A stretch of DNA of 64,000 nucleotides from Akkermansiaceae bacterium (GTDB taxonomy: Bacteria; Verrucomicrobiota; Verrucomicrobiia; Verrucomicrobiales; Akkermansiaceae). The stretch covers positions 62,001-126,000 of the forward strand of contig CAIXKE010000023.1 in assembly GCA_903919975.1 (NCBI GenBank), read 5' to 3'. Position numbers and translations under genes: made by a program. Under the pieces are notes generated by a model, which ran no database searches, was not told where the DNA came from, and worked only from the letters and a program-made list of their open reading frames with translations. Below are positions 7,250 to 15,907 of this stretch, piece after piece; within the stretch, counting starts at the first letter, position 1; the number at the start of each line of letters is the position of its first letter.

Positions 7250-9475
7250 CTAGATCTCGAGCTTGAACGGTGTGGCTTTGGTGAGTTTGATCTCACGGAT
7301 GGTCTTTTCGCCGGGTAGACGGACGCGCACGGTTTGATTCGTGGTGGAAACGAGGATGGTGGAGCTGAGTTTTCCGTTGCGCCAGTTGATGTCGATGATC
7401 ACGCCGCCGCGGGCGCGTAGGCCGATGACGGATCCGGTCGGCCAAGCGGAGGGAAGGGCAGGAAGCAGACTGATTTCTCCGGCGTGGCTTTGCAGCAGAA
7501 CTTCGGTGATGCCGGCGGTGATGCCGAGATTGCCGTCGATTTGGAATGGCGGGTGAGTCGTCCACAGGTTGTCGTGCATATTGTGGGCGAGCAGGCCGGC
7601 GATGCAGCCGTGGGCACGTTCGGCTTGGCCGAGACGTGCCCATAGGGCGGTGCGCCAGGCCCAAGTCCATGAGCGACGGCTGTCGCCGACTTCCGCGCGT
7701 TTTTCCAAGGAAACACGGGCAGCCTCTGCCAGCTCCGGTGTTCCGGCGAGGGTGATTTGATGCCCCGGGTGAATGGCGAAGAGGTGACTGGTGTGACGGT
7801 GGTTGCTATTTTCAAGTTCGGGTTTTTCATCTATCCATTCCATGAGCTGCCCCCAGCTTCCGATCTTCGGGCCGACGAGCCGCTTGCGGGTGTCGCTTAG
7901 TTTTTGTTGGAATGCCGGGTCTTCGCCGAGGATTTTCGCGGTTTCGAGGGTGTTGCTGAAGAGGTCCCACATCAGTTGCTGGGCGTGGGCGGTGCCGTCT
8001 TCGTGCGGCCCATGCTCATGCGACCAGGCGTTAGGAACCACTAGGCGTCCATCCGGCAGTTCCTTGAGGCGTCCAAGCCAGAAGTGACTGACTTCACGCA
8101 GCCACGGCCAGGCACTTTCGCGAAGGAAGGTTTTATCGTTAGAGAATGCATAGTGCTCCCAGAAATGCTGGGCGAGCCAGGCAGTGCTCTCGATGTTCCA
8201 ATTCCATCCGCCACCGCCATACGGGTTGAGGCTCATGCGGGTGGTGAAACCACGGGTGTCCGCGCCGTATTCCTTGACGGTGCTTTCGCGATAGACCGGA
8301 ACGCCGGCGTTGAGCATCGAAAACAATGGTTCGGTCAACTCGGGCAGGTTCGTTGTTTCGGCGAGCCAGTAGTTCATCTGGATGTTGATGTTGGTATGGT
8401 AGTCGGCGAACCAGGCGGGTTTGTTCGAGTTGTTCCAAATCCCTTGCAGGTTGGCTGGCAGCGTGCCCGGGCGTGAGCTGGCGATCAGCAGGTAGCGGCC
8501 GTAATGGAACAGCAGCGCTTCTAATTCGGGGTCAAGACAGGGCCGCGGCAGTTCGCGTGCCTGTTCGCGGTAGAGGGAGATCCGGCGCTCGGTAGTCAAT
8601 GCGGAGATTTCAGGCGCACTAGCGCCCAGGTTGAGGCGCGTGCGATCAAACAGCGAGCGATGGTCGGCAAGGTGGTTTTCTAACAATGGTCGCCAACCCT
8701 TCTTGATCGCGCTTTCGAGACGCTTTGAGACTTTCTCTGCCGGGTCCCCGCGCATCCAACCGGCGGCGCGATCCATCACGTAGTTGGTATCGGCGGCGAG
8801 CAGTATAGTGAGTGCATCACAGTCAGTAACCTGCAGCTTGCCATTGGCAGCGCTGAGTTTTCCGCCTTCGGCGACGATGGTGGCGCGTGCTTCGTAGTGC
8901 AACCCGTTGTCGAAAGTGCCGTGCAGGCGCAGGGTGTATTGATCAACCAGTTCAAACCGGTCTTCGTCCGGGTGTGCACCGGTGATGGTGAGAGTGCCGC
9001 TGATTTCGCCCGGGTGGTCGGCGCTAATGCGCCACGCCAGCACTTGGCCCGGGTGGGAGGCGATGGCTTCGTGAGTGTAAGTCGTTCCGCCGCGTTTCCA
9101 GCTGGTGGTGTGGACGGCGCGCGCGATGTCGAGTTCTCGGCGATAGTGTTCCGGCGCGGTTTCGCTGGCAGCGCTGGTGAAGTGGAGCTCACCGAAATTC
9201 TGAAAGCTGCCGAAGTAGCTTTCACCAGGCTTGGCCGCCTGGTTTTTGTAGGATCCGCTGGGGTTTTCGTTGCCGGTCCACAGGGAGTCCACGGTGAACT
9301 GGATGACCGAGTCATCGACACCGCCGAAAACCATTGCGCCGAGAGAACCATTGCCAATCGGTAATGCGTGTTTTTCCCAATTCTTGGCCGGCTTATCGGA
9401 ATGAATCGTCGTGGAGGCCGAGCCGCCCAGTAATGGAAGGGCAAAGATCGCGGCGAGAAGGAGGATAGGTTTCAA
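7250..9475 (-). CDS. Glycoside hydrolase family 95 (alpha-L-fucosidase type), exported
   Basis: 741 residues starting from TTG 9475, which begins a typical signal peptide (KPILLLAAIFALPLLGGSAS). The frame extends upstream but there overlaps purL, and no ATG is available after the purL stop. The order of segments matches GH95: an N-terminal beta domain with LPIGNGSLGAMVFGG and SLWTGNENPSGSYKN, then an (alpha/alpha)6 barrel with NINIQMNYWLAE (family Asn residues), SHEHGPHEDGTAHAQQL (likely the general acid Glu), and HPPFQIDGNLGITAGITEVL (the conserved Asp). Members release alpha-1,2-linked L-fucose, some L-galactose, from host glycans or algal and plant polysaccharides. It lies 44 bases downstream of purL on the same strand with no other sugar-utilisation gene nearby. 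Confidence 0.9.
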   Translation of the reverse strand: MKPILLLAAIFALPLLGGSASTTIHSDKPAKNWEKHALPIGNGSLGAMVFGGVDDSVIQFTVDSLWTGNENPSGSYKNQAAKPGESYFGSFQNFGELHFTSAASETAPEHYRRELDIARAVHTTSWKRGGTTYTHEAIASHPGQVLAWRISADHPGEISGTLTITGAHPDEDRFELVDQYTLRLHGTFDNGLHYEARATIVAEGGKLSAANGKLQVTDCDALTILLAADTNYVMDRAAGWMRGDPAEKVSKRLESAIKKGWRPLLENHLADHRSLFDRTRLNLGASAPEISALTTERRISLYREQARELPRPCLDPELEALLFHYGRYLLIASSRPGTLPANLQGIWNNSNKPAWFADYHTNINIQMNYWLAETTNLPELTEPLFSMLNAGVPVYRESTVKEYGADTRGFTTRMSLNPYGGGGWNWNIESTAWLAQHFWEHYAFSNDKTFLRESAWPWLREVSHFWLGRLKELPDGRLVVPNAWSHEHGPHEDGTAHAQQLMWDLFSNTLETAKILGEDPAFQQKLSDTRKRLVGPKIGSWGQLMEWIDEKPELENSNHRHTSHLFAIHPGHQITLAGTPELAEAARVSLEKRAEVGDSRRSWTWAWRTALWARLGQAERAHGCIAGLLAHNMHDNLWTTHPPFQIDGNLGITAGITEVLLQSHAGEISLLPALPSAWPTGSVIGLRARGGVIIDINWRNGKLSSTILVSTTNQTVRVRLPGEKTIREIKLTKATPFKLEI

Positions 9476-9519
9476 GGGTGTGTATGCATATGGGTTGGAA
9501 AAGGATGATGATTCGTTGA

Positions 9520-12500
9520 TCAACCAAAGTACGCAACGCCGGCTTTGAAGATCGGCTGATGTTTGGTGCCGGGGATGTTTTTGGCGACCTGGGTGCCGGA
9601 GCGTTCGGTGTGGCCCATTTTGCCGAGGACGCGGCCGCAAGGGGACGTGATGCCTTCGATGGCGGCCAAAGAGCCGTTCGGGTTGCGAGCGATGTCCATC
9701 GAGGGGATTCCGGATTCGTCGCAGTATTGGGTGGCGATCTGGCCGGTTTTCGCGAGCTCGGCAATGACGGCATCGCTGGCGTAGAACTTACCTTCACCAT
9801 GGGAGAGCGGGATGGTGTGGATATCGCCGGCTTGGCTGTTAGAAAGCCATGGTGAGAGCGTGCTGACAACACGGGTGTGGGCGTAGCGTGAAATGTGGCG
9901 GCCGATTTCGTTGTGGACGAGTGTCGGCGCATTGGCGGCGGCCTCGCGTATTTCGCCATAGGGCACGAGACCGGTTTTGATGAGGGCTTGGAAGCCGTTG
10001 CAGATGCCGAGGATCAGCCCGTCGCGGTTTTTGAGCAGGTCCATGATGGCATCGGCGACGCGTGGGCTGCGGATGATGGTGGCGATGAATTTGGCGGAGC
10101 CGTCGGGTTCGTCACCCGCGCTGAAACCGCCGGGGAACATGAGGATTTGCGACTGTCGGATTTGCGCGGCGAGGGCTGCGATGGATTCTTCGATGTGATC
10201 AGCAGTTAGATTCCGGAAGACAAGGATCTCGGCGGCGGCTCCGGCTTCACGGAAGGCTTTGGCGGAGTCGTATTCGGAGTTGGTGCCGGGGAAGGCGGGG
10301 ATCAAAACCTTTGGTTTTGAGTGCCGAGTGATCAGTGAGCAGTGATGAGAGGAAGAGAAGAGTGGAGCATCTACGATCTTCGATCCACTATCTTCGATCT
10401 CTTCCGGCCGAGTTGGATAGACGGGTTCTAGGGTGGATTCCCAGGCGGACTGGAGATCGGTGAGTGAGTGGGACTCGCCGTTGAGGATGAGGGATTCTTC
10501 GGCGGTGGTGGTGCCGATGGGTTGGGCGTTGAGGGAGGCGGGGAGTGGCTCGGTGTGTTCTAGGAGGAAGGTGAAGTAGGCTTCGGTGAAGAGGTTGGCT
10601 GTTGGCGGGACGCCAACGCTCGTTGAGTGGAAGCCGATGCGGTTGCCGAAGGCCATTTTGGCGAGGGCGGCGGCTAGGCCGGGGGCTCCGATATGGTGGA
10701 GGGAGAGGAGTTTTCCCTCGGTGTTGAGTTGGTGGAGTTGCGCGGCGGTTTGTTTGAGCGCTTCGAAATTCGGGAGATTGTCGGCATCGCGCGGGACCTC
10801 GACAAGCGAGATGGTGGAGCCGGATTTTTTGAACTCGGGGCTGAGCGCGAGGCTGGCTTTTCCGGGGGCGAGTGCGAAGGAAACGAGGGTGGGCGGAACG
10901 TCGAGTTCGTTGAAGGAACCGGACATCGAGTCCTTGCCGCCGATGGCGGCGAGACGCAGAGAGTGCTGGGCGTAGAATGCACCTAACAACGCAGCGAATG
11001 GCATACCCCAGCGGGATGGATCGTTGCCGAGTTTCGGGAAATATTCCTGAAGAGTGAGGCGAATTTCGGAGAGTTGCGCACCTGCTGCAACGGCTTTGCA
11101 GACGGATTCGGTGACGGCGTAAACCGCGCCGTGGAAGGGGGATTTTTCCGATAGATCGGGATCGAATCCCCAGGACATGTAAGTGCAGGTGTCGGTATCG
11201 CCTTCGAGCAATGGCAGCTTGGCGACCATCGCGTCCGGCGGTGTGATCTGGTGTTTTCCACCAAAGGGCCAGAGCACGGTGCCGGCACCGACCGAGCCGT
11301 CGAACATTTCTCCGAGGCCGCGTTGGGAGGAGACGTTCAAAGAACGCAAGTGATCAGTGAGCAGTGAGCAGTGAACAGTGGAAGAGGGCGGCGGGCAGGA
11401 TGCCCGCGCCACTGTGACGGGAATGGGAACGTCAGCGGGGCGGACGTAGATGACGGGGTCGATAACGAGGAGGGCTTTCCGATTTTCGGACACGAGGACG
11501 TTTTCGTCGTGCAGGTCTTCAATGAGGAGATCGAGTTGCGGAAGGTAGTAATCGTCGTTTTTGTAGCGGAAGGCACCGAAGTGGTCACGCATCCAGACTT
11601 CCACTTCATCGCGACTGGCACCGCCAGCACTGTTTGATGCTTTTGCGAATGGTTGCCGCACCACCATGGAGATTCCAGAGTCCTCCACGAGCAGACCCAG
11701 GAGAGTGTATGCCGTTTCTGGAAAAAGAAGCTGATGGAGGTGGAGGCGTTCGAGATATTGAAGCCAGTTTCCATGAAAATTGCCGTCGTTCGCCTTGATG
11801 ACGGAGCATCCCCGCTCTTCAAAATAAACTCTCTGCTCGGCTCCAGAGATTTTTCCCTGGTGAACCCACTTCTGATTGAAGTCGGCGGCGTTCAGGACCG
11901 GGCAACTTATGCGGCGCAATTCGCGTTCTTCGATTGTGCGTAGGGCGCGCTCGAGCTCGATTCGCTCTTGTCTGTTCTTTGGCTCTGGGATGCCAGCTTT
12001 TTGACTTGCTCGATGAACTCTTGTGAGGATGTCGAGGACTGATTGGCAATTGCCTCCGAGGCGGCTTGCGAAGCCTTGCGATGCGCTTCGTTCAAGTAGG
12101 TTTGTTCGTTGTTCATGGGGATAGGTTACGCTGGGTGTCAAGGGGACGGGTGAGGAAACATGGACTTTGGCGGTTTGTTGGACGCCGTTGGTGTCGAGGA
12201 AGGCGCGGGAGAGATTGACGATGGTTTTTCCGCGCCAAGTCATGACGAGGCGGCCGGAGTCGGTGACGTCGGCGACGTGGACGCAATCGAGGTTTTCCTT
12301 GTCGGCCTCGGCGATGAAATAAGCGATATCCGAGGGATCGACACAGACGGCCATGCGTTCCTGGGATTCGGAGATGGCGAGTTCGGTGCCGTCGAGGCCG
12401 TCGTATTTTTTCGGGACGGCATCGAGGTTGATGACGAGGGACGGCGCGATCTCGCCGATGGCGACTGAGACGCCGCCGGCTCCGAAGTCGTTGCAAATTT

Positions 12501-13983
12501 TGATTTTGCGGGTGAGTTCCGGGTTGCGGAAAAGCCGTTGAATTTTGCGCTCGGTGGGGGCGTCGCCTTTCTGGACTTCGGCGGAGTTTTCGAGGGCGGT
12601 GTCCGTGTGTTCCTTGGACGAGCCGGTGGCGCCGCCGACGCCATCGCGGCCGGTGCGTCCGCCGATGAGTAGGATGACATCGCCGGGAGCCGGGGTGCCG
12701 CGAAATACGTGTGAGCGCGGGACAGCGGATACGACGGCACCGATTTCGAGGCGCTTGGCGACATAGCCGGGGTGATAGACTTCCGCAACTTGGCCGGTGG
12801 CGAGGCCGATTTGATTGCCGTAAGACGAGTATCCTTGCGCGGCGACTTGGCAGATTTTCTTCTGCGGGAGCTTGCCGGGAAGTGTTTCCGCGAAGGGCTT
12901 TAGAGGATTCCCAGCGCCGGTGACGCGCATGGCCTGATAGACATAGGAACGGCCGGATAGAGGATCCCGGATGCAGCCACCAAGGCAGGTGGCGGCACCA
13001 CCGAAGGGCTCGATCTCGGTGGGGTGGTTGTGGGTCTCGTTTTTGAACATGACGAGCCACTCCTCCGTCGTGGAATTTTGAATAGTGACGGGGACGACGA
13101 TGGAGGCGGCGTTGACTTCTTCGGAGACTTCGAGGTTGTCGAGCTCGCCGGAGGCGCGGAGTTCGCGCATGCCGATGAGGGCAATGTCCATCAGGGTGAC
13201 GGGCTTGCCGGAGCGACCGAGGCTTTCACGGGTTTCCTGATAGGTTTTCCAGGCGCGCTGGATGGGAGCAGTGCCTTCGGAGTCGAAGGTGACTTCGTCG
13301 ATCTTGGTTAGAAATGTCGTGTGGCGGCAGTGATCGGACCAATAGGTATCGAGCATCCGCAGTTCGGTGATGCTGGGCTCGCGTTTTTCCTCATCGCGGA
13401 AATAGGCCTGGCAGAAAGCGACATCCTCGGCGGACATGGCGAGGCCGAGATCGGCACGGATGGCGGCGGGGTTTTGGGTGGTGAATCCTTCCAAAATGCG
13501 GACATCTTTCGGAAGGTGTTGGGCTTGGCGGATGCAATCCGCCGCCACGGGGACCTCGTGGGAATCTACGGCGTTGATGACGTAGTTTTTGATGGCGGAG
13601 ATTTCCTCGTTAGAAAGGGCTCCTTCGAGGATGATGACTTTAGCGGAGAAAACCACAGGGCGGTCTTTGCCGGTGAGAATTTGGACGCATTGGGCGGCGG
13701 AATCCGCGCGTTGATCGAATTGGCCGGGGAGATACTCGACGGCGAAGGCGGTTTCGTTTTCCGCGAGTGAGAGCGTGGAAAAAACATCATCCACCTGAGG
13801 CTCCGAGAGGATGTGGGTGGCGGCTTCGTGGAACTCGGCCACGGTGAGTCCATCGATGTCGTAGCGCTGGACCAAGCGGACGTTTTTCAGGCCGGGGAGG
13901 CCGAGGGATTCGCGGAGATCATGCAGGAGGTGGCGCGCCCCGGCATTGTGGGCGGGCTTTTTTTCAACGAAAATGCGGTTCAT
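9520..13983 (-). CDS. purL: Phosphoribosylformylglycinamidine synthase (single-chain PurL) with a large in-frame insert
   Basis: This is the fourth step of purine synthesis: FGAR + Gln + ATP to FGAM. The start MNRIFVEKKPAHNAGARHLL and the overall order match the long single-chain PurL of clostridial type. N-terminal domain comes first, then the first FGAM-synthase half (YWSDHCRHTTF, KNETHNHPTEIEPFGGAATC), the second half (SLNVSSQRGLGEMFDGSVGA, IGGKDSMSGSF), and a C-terminal class I glutaminase (PGTNSEYDSA, catalytic Cys in LGICNGFQAL, His in SHGEGKFYASD). The family is usually about 1240 residues; this one is 1487. The surplus is a single insert at residues 623-879, exactly between the two halves, described separately. 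The frame is open throughout, so a fused enzyme could be made. The linker before the glutaminase also contains repeat-derived sequence. No other purine gene is adjacent. Confidence 0.93.
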   Translation of the reverse strand: MNRIFVEKKPAHNAGARHLLHDLRESLGLPGLKNVRLVQRYDIDGLTVAEFHEAATHILSEPQVDDVFSTLSLAENETAFAVEYLPGQFDQRADSAAQCVQILTGKDRPVVFSAKVIILEGALSNEEISAIKNYVINAVDSHEVPVAADCIRQAQHLPKDVRILEGFTTQNPAAIRADLGLAMSAEDVAFCQAYFRDEEKREPSITELRMLDTYWSDHCRHTTFLTKIDEVTFDSEGTAPIQRAWKTYQETRESLGRSGKPVTLMDIALIGMRELRASGELDNLEVSEEVNAASIVVPVTIQNSTTEEWLVMFKNETHNHPTEIEPFGGAATCLGGCIRDPLSGRSYVYQAMRVTGAGNPLKPFAETLPGKLPQKKICQVAAQGYSSYGNQIGLATGQVAEVYHPGYVAKRLEIGAVVSAVPRSHVFRGTPAPGDVILLIGGRTGRDGVGGATGSSKEHTDTALENSAEVQKGDAPTERKIQRLFRNPELTRKIKICNDFGAGGVSVAIGEIAPSLVINLDAVPKKYDGLDGTELAISESQERMAVCVDPSDIAYFIAEADKENLDCVHVADVTDSGRLVMTWRGKTIVNLSRAFLDTNGVQQTAKVHVSSPVPLTPSVTYPHEQRTNLLERSASQGFASRLGGNCQSVLDILTRVHRASQKAGIPEPKNRQERIELERALRTIEERELRRISCPVLNAADFNQKWVHQGKISGAEQRVYFEERGCSVIKANDGNFHGNWLQYLERLHLHQLLFPETAYTLLGLLVEDSGISMVVRQPFAKASNSAGGASRDEVEVWMRDHFGAFRYKNDDYYLPQLDLLIEDLHDENVLVSENRKALLVIDPVIYVRPADVPIPVTVARASCPPPSSTVHCSLLTDHLRSLNVSSQRGLGEMFDGSVGAGTVLWPFGGKHQITPPDAMVAKLPLLEGDTDTCTYMSWGFDPDLSEKSPFHGAVYAVTESVCKAVAAGAQLSEIRLTLQEYFPKLGNDPSRWGMPFAALLGAFYAQHSLRLAAIGGKDSMSGSFNELDVPPTLVSFALAPGKASLALSPEFKKSGSTISLVEVPRDADNLPNFEALKQTAAQLHQLNTEGKLLSLHHIGAPGLAAALAKMAFGNRIGFHSTSVGVPPTANLFTEAYFTFLLEHTEPLPASLNAQPIGTTTAEESLILNGESHSLTDLQSAWESTLEPVYPTRPEEIEDSGSKIVDAPLFSSSHHCSLITRHSKPKVLIPAFPGTNSEYDSAKAFREAGAAAEILVFRNLTADHIEESIAALAAQIRQSQILMFPGGFSAGDEPDGSAKFIATIIRSPRVADAIMDLLKNRDGLILGICNGFQALIKTGLVPYGEIREAAANAPTLVHNEIGRHISRYAHTRVVSTLSPWLSNSQAGDIHTIPLSHGEGKFYASDAVIAELAKTGQIATQYCDESGIPSMDIARNPNGSLAAIEGITSPCGRVLGKMGHTERSGTQVAKNIPGTKHQPIFKAGVAYFG
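10326..10355. repeat. Repeat-derived segment inside purL (glutaminase linker)
   Basis: Contains AGTGATCAGTGAGCAGTGAT. The core AGTGATCAGTGAGCAGTGA is shared with the edge of the kinase-like insert at 11349-11367. On the purL strand it encodes SSSHHCSLITRHS, which lies in the variable linker between the synthase and glutaminase domains. Confidence 0.6.
11341..11419. repeat. Repeat-derived segment inside purL (end of the insert)
   Basis: Two intergenic-repeat motifs are fused here: the GATCAGTGAGCAGTGAGCAG tract (11352 onward) and, around 11390-11412, a hairpin GCGGGCA-GGAT-GCCCGCG. On the purL strand they are read as VARASCPPPSSTVHCSLLTD. They mark the right edge of the foreign insert. Confidence 0.6.
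11347..12117 (-). other. 257-residue in-frame insert in PurL: kinase-like (polyvalent-protein kinase type) domain
   Basis: PurL residues 623-879 have no counterpart in ordinary PurL. Residues about 670-710 are charged and helical (RQERIELERALRTIEEREL). A kinase-like domain then follows: GAEQRVYFEERGCSVIKAND (residues 714-733, candidate Lys730), a helix with LHLHQLLFPETAYTLLGLL, the lobe hinge MVVRQPFAKA, a catalytic-loop-like EDLHDENVLV (822-831) and VIDPVIYV (840-847) in the place of a DFG-like metal site. This pattern resembles the putative polyvalent-protein kinase domains carried by phages and conjugative elements. The insert ends in VARASCPPPSSTVHCSLLTD, which is translated intergenic-repeat DNA. 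It has an ATG of its own at 12116 in a different frame. Whether the domain is active or is merely tolerated is unknown. Confidence 0.7.
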
Positions 13984-14072
13984 CAGCGGCGTGGCTTGGG
14001 GAAGCGCCGGATGCTAAAGGGCATGACCGCGAGAGCAAGCGGAATGGGGAATTTGACCAAATCGCGGAGAAT

Positions 14073-14333
14073 TCAACCATCGTAATGGAAACGGCATTGC
14101 ATGATCAGCAGGCTTTCCGCTTCGACTTTATAAATGAGACGATGCTCTTGAGTGATGCGGCGCGACCACCAGCCTTTGAGGTTGTTTTTGAGGGGCTCCG
14201 GTTTGCCGATCCCGGAATACGGATTTCGCAGGGCGTCTTTGATGACTTCATTGACCCGCTGGAGGATCTTTTTGTCATTTTCCTGCCAATAAAGATAGTC
14301 CTTCCAGCCGTTGGGCAACCAGGTCAATCGCAT
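14073..14333 (-). CDS. yoeB: Toxin YoeB (RelE/YoeB family mRNA interferase)
   Basis: 86 residues. YoeB is a ribosome-dependent endoribonuclease that cuts mRNA in the A site and stops translation. The sequence aligns position for position with E. coli YoeB: the catalytic residues Glu46 (GKPE), Arg65 (EHRLIY), His83 and Tyr84 (CRFHYDG) fall at the same numbers. The gene follows its antitoxin on the minus strand with a 10-base overlap, typical of this toxin-antitoxin pair. It sits between purL and kamA, with no sign of transfer in base use. Confidence 0.93.
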   Translation of the reverse strand: MRLTWLPNGWKDYLYWQENDKKILQRVNEVIKDALRNPYSGIGKPEPLKNNLKGWWSRRITQEHRLIYKVEAESLLIMQCRFHYDG

Positions 14334-14575
14334 AGCTCGCCTTCCTGAATTTTCCCCGCATCATAGTCCGCGAGGCTTTGTTGAATCTGGTCCGCGTTGG
14401 CCCGGGTGGAAAAAAGGTGCAGCGTCGTTTCCATCGCCTCATATTCCTCGATGGCGAGCAAGACGACCTTGCCGGCACCGTTACGGGTGATGGTGATTGG
14501 CTCCCGGTCGCGGGAGGCCGTTTCCATGAGGCCCGCCAGTTGGTTTCGGGCGTCGGTATAATTGATGGTTTGCAT
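14324..14575 (-). CDS. yefM: Antitoxin YefM (Phd/YefM family)
   Basis: 83 residues. The N-terminal fold (NYTDARNQLAGLMETASRDR, then EPITITRNGAGKVVLLAIEE followed by YEAMETTL) is the Phd/YefM DNA-binding and dimerisation domain. The acidic C-terminal tail (SLADYDAGKIQEGELCD) would wrap and block YoeB. In this family the antitoxin, helped by the toxin, represses its own promoter; no operator was identified by eye. The overlap with the toxin start suggests translational coupling. Confidence 0.92.
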   Translation of the reverse strand: MQTINYTDARNQLAGLMETASRDREPITITRNGAGKVVLLAIEEYEAMETTLHLFSTRANADQIQQSLADYDAGKIQEGELCD

Positions 14576-14657
14576 GCGATATTAATCGCACATGGACAGA
14601 ATTCCGTCAATGCCAGGATTTGTTGTGTCGACTTTGGGAATCGGCAAGGGCGATCAC

Positions 14658-15851
14658 TTACATCGAACGGCTGAACGCTTCTTGGTGGAGGCGGTCTAAA
14701 TCTGCTTTCGGGATCAGCGTGGGATCGGGGTATTCGAAGATTTCGCCTTCGAAATTCCGCAGGGTCACGCGGCCGGGGGAGGTATCGATGAGGTAGTTCG
14801 GGTTGATTGGGATTTTTCCGCCGCCGCCGGGACCATCGATGACGAATTGCGGGATGGCGTAGCCGGTGGTGTGGCCGCGGAGGCCTTCGATGACGGCGAC
14901 GCCTTCAGCGACCGAAGTCCGGAGGTGGGACGAGCCGTTGATCAGATCGCACTGATAGAGATAATACGGCTTCACTCGGCACATAAGCAGCTTGTGCACG
15001 AGGGCTTTTTGGATTTCCACGCTGTCGTTGACGCCGCGCAGCATGACGCTTTGGTTGCCGAGGGGAATGCCGGCATCGGCGAGGCGGCCGAGTGCATCAC
15101 GGACTTCGGAGGTGAGTTCGCGCGGGTGGTTGGTATGGATCGAGATGAACAGCGGATGGTGCTTTTTGAGCATCGCGCAGAGTTCCGGGGTGATCCGCTG
15201 GGGAAGGAAAATCGGAATGCGCGAACCGATGCGGATGAACTGCAGGTGCGGGATCGCGCGCAGGCGGGTGAGGATTTTATCGAGGCGATCGTCGGAAAAA
15301 AGCAAAGGGTCACCGCCGGAAAGCAGGACATCGCGGATTTCCGTGTGTTGCTCGAGGTATTTGAAAGCCGGTTCCCACTGGGTTTCAAGTTGCTGCTCGC
15401 CGACACCGGAGACCACGCGGGAGCGGGTGCAATATCGGCAATAGGACGCGCAGCGGTCGGTGACGAGAAACAGGACGCGGTCCGGGTAGCGGTGGACCAA
15501 GCCGGGCACGGGCATGTGGGAGTCTTCGCCGCAGGGGTCGGCGACTTCTTCCGGCGCGTTCCAACCTTCCTCGATGCGCGGAATGACTTGGCGGCGGATC
15601 GGGCAATCCGGGTCATCGCGGTCGATCAGGTTGAAAAAGTGCGGAGTGATGGACATCGCCAGCTTGTGGCCGGCTAGCAGGGCACCGGCGCGTTCCACGT
15701 CGGTGAGATTCAAGCGCGACTCGAGATCGGTGAGCGAGTCCACGCGGTTGCGGAGCTGCCATTTGTGGTCACTCCAACGGGCCATTGATTCTTGCGGCCA
15801 GTATCCGGGAGCGTGGGAAATGAAGGTGGGGGCAAGATCGGATGGGCGCAT
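14658..15851 (-). CDS. kamA: Lysine 2,3-aminomutase family radical SAM protein
   Basis: 397 residues from ATG 15851 (MRPSDLAPTF); the frame extends 16 codons upstream but without family resemblance. The radical-SAM cluster motif CASYCRYC gives Cys134, Cys138 and Cys141, preceded by HRYPDRVLFLVTDR. LLSGGDPLL follows, and near the C-terminus PGGGGKIPINPNYLI carries the PLP-binding Lys of this family. Members use a 4Fe-4S cluster, S-adenosylmethionine and PLP to move the alpha-amino group of lysine to C3. The length fits KamA-type enzymes better than the shorter EpmB, but EF-P lysylation versus beta-lysine or lysine catabolism cannot be decided: no efp or kamDE gene is in view. It is the last gene after pssA and the M28-like gene. 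Confidence 0.85.
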   Translation of the reverse strand: MRPSDLAPTFISHAPGYWPQESMARWSDHKWQLRNRVDSLTDLESRLNLTDVERAGALLAGHKLAMSITPHFFNLIDRDDPDCPIRRQVIPRIEEGWNAPEEVADPCGEDSHMPVPGLVHRYPDRVLFLVTDRCASYCRYCTRSRVVSGVGEQQLETQWEPAFKYLEQHTEIRDVLLSGGDPLLFSDDRLDKILTRLRAIPHLQFIRIGSRIPIFLPQRITPELCAMLKKHHPLFISIHTNHPRELTSEVRDALGRLADAGIPLGNQSVMLRGVNDSVEIQKALVHKLLMCRVKPYYLYQCDLINGSSHLRTSVAEGVAVIEGLRGHTTGYAIPQFVIDGPGGGGKIPINPNYLIDTSPGRVTLRNFEGEIFEYPDPTLIPKADLDRLHQEAFSRSM

Positions 15852-15907
15852 GAATGGGAAAATAATAGGAGATTTTCGGTTAGCTGGCGAAAATCGCAAC
15901 CTGTAAA

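Noticed and set aside
14073-14575. yefM-yoeB as evidence of a plasmid or island
   Set aside because: Such pairs are common on chromosomes; no integrase, repeats or composition change surrounds it.
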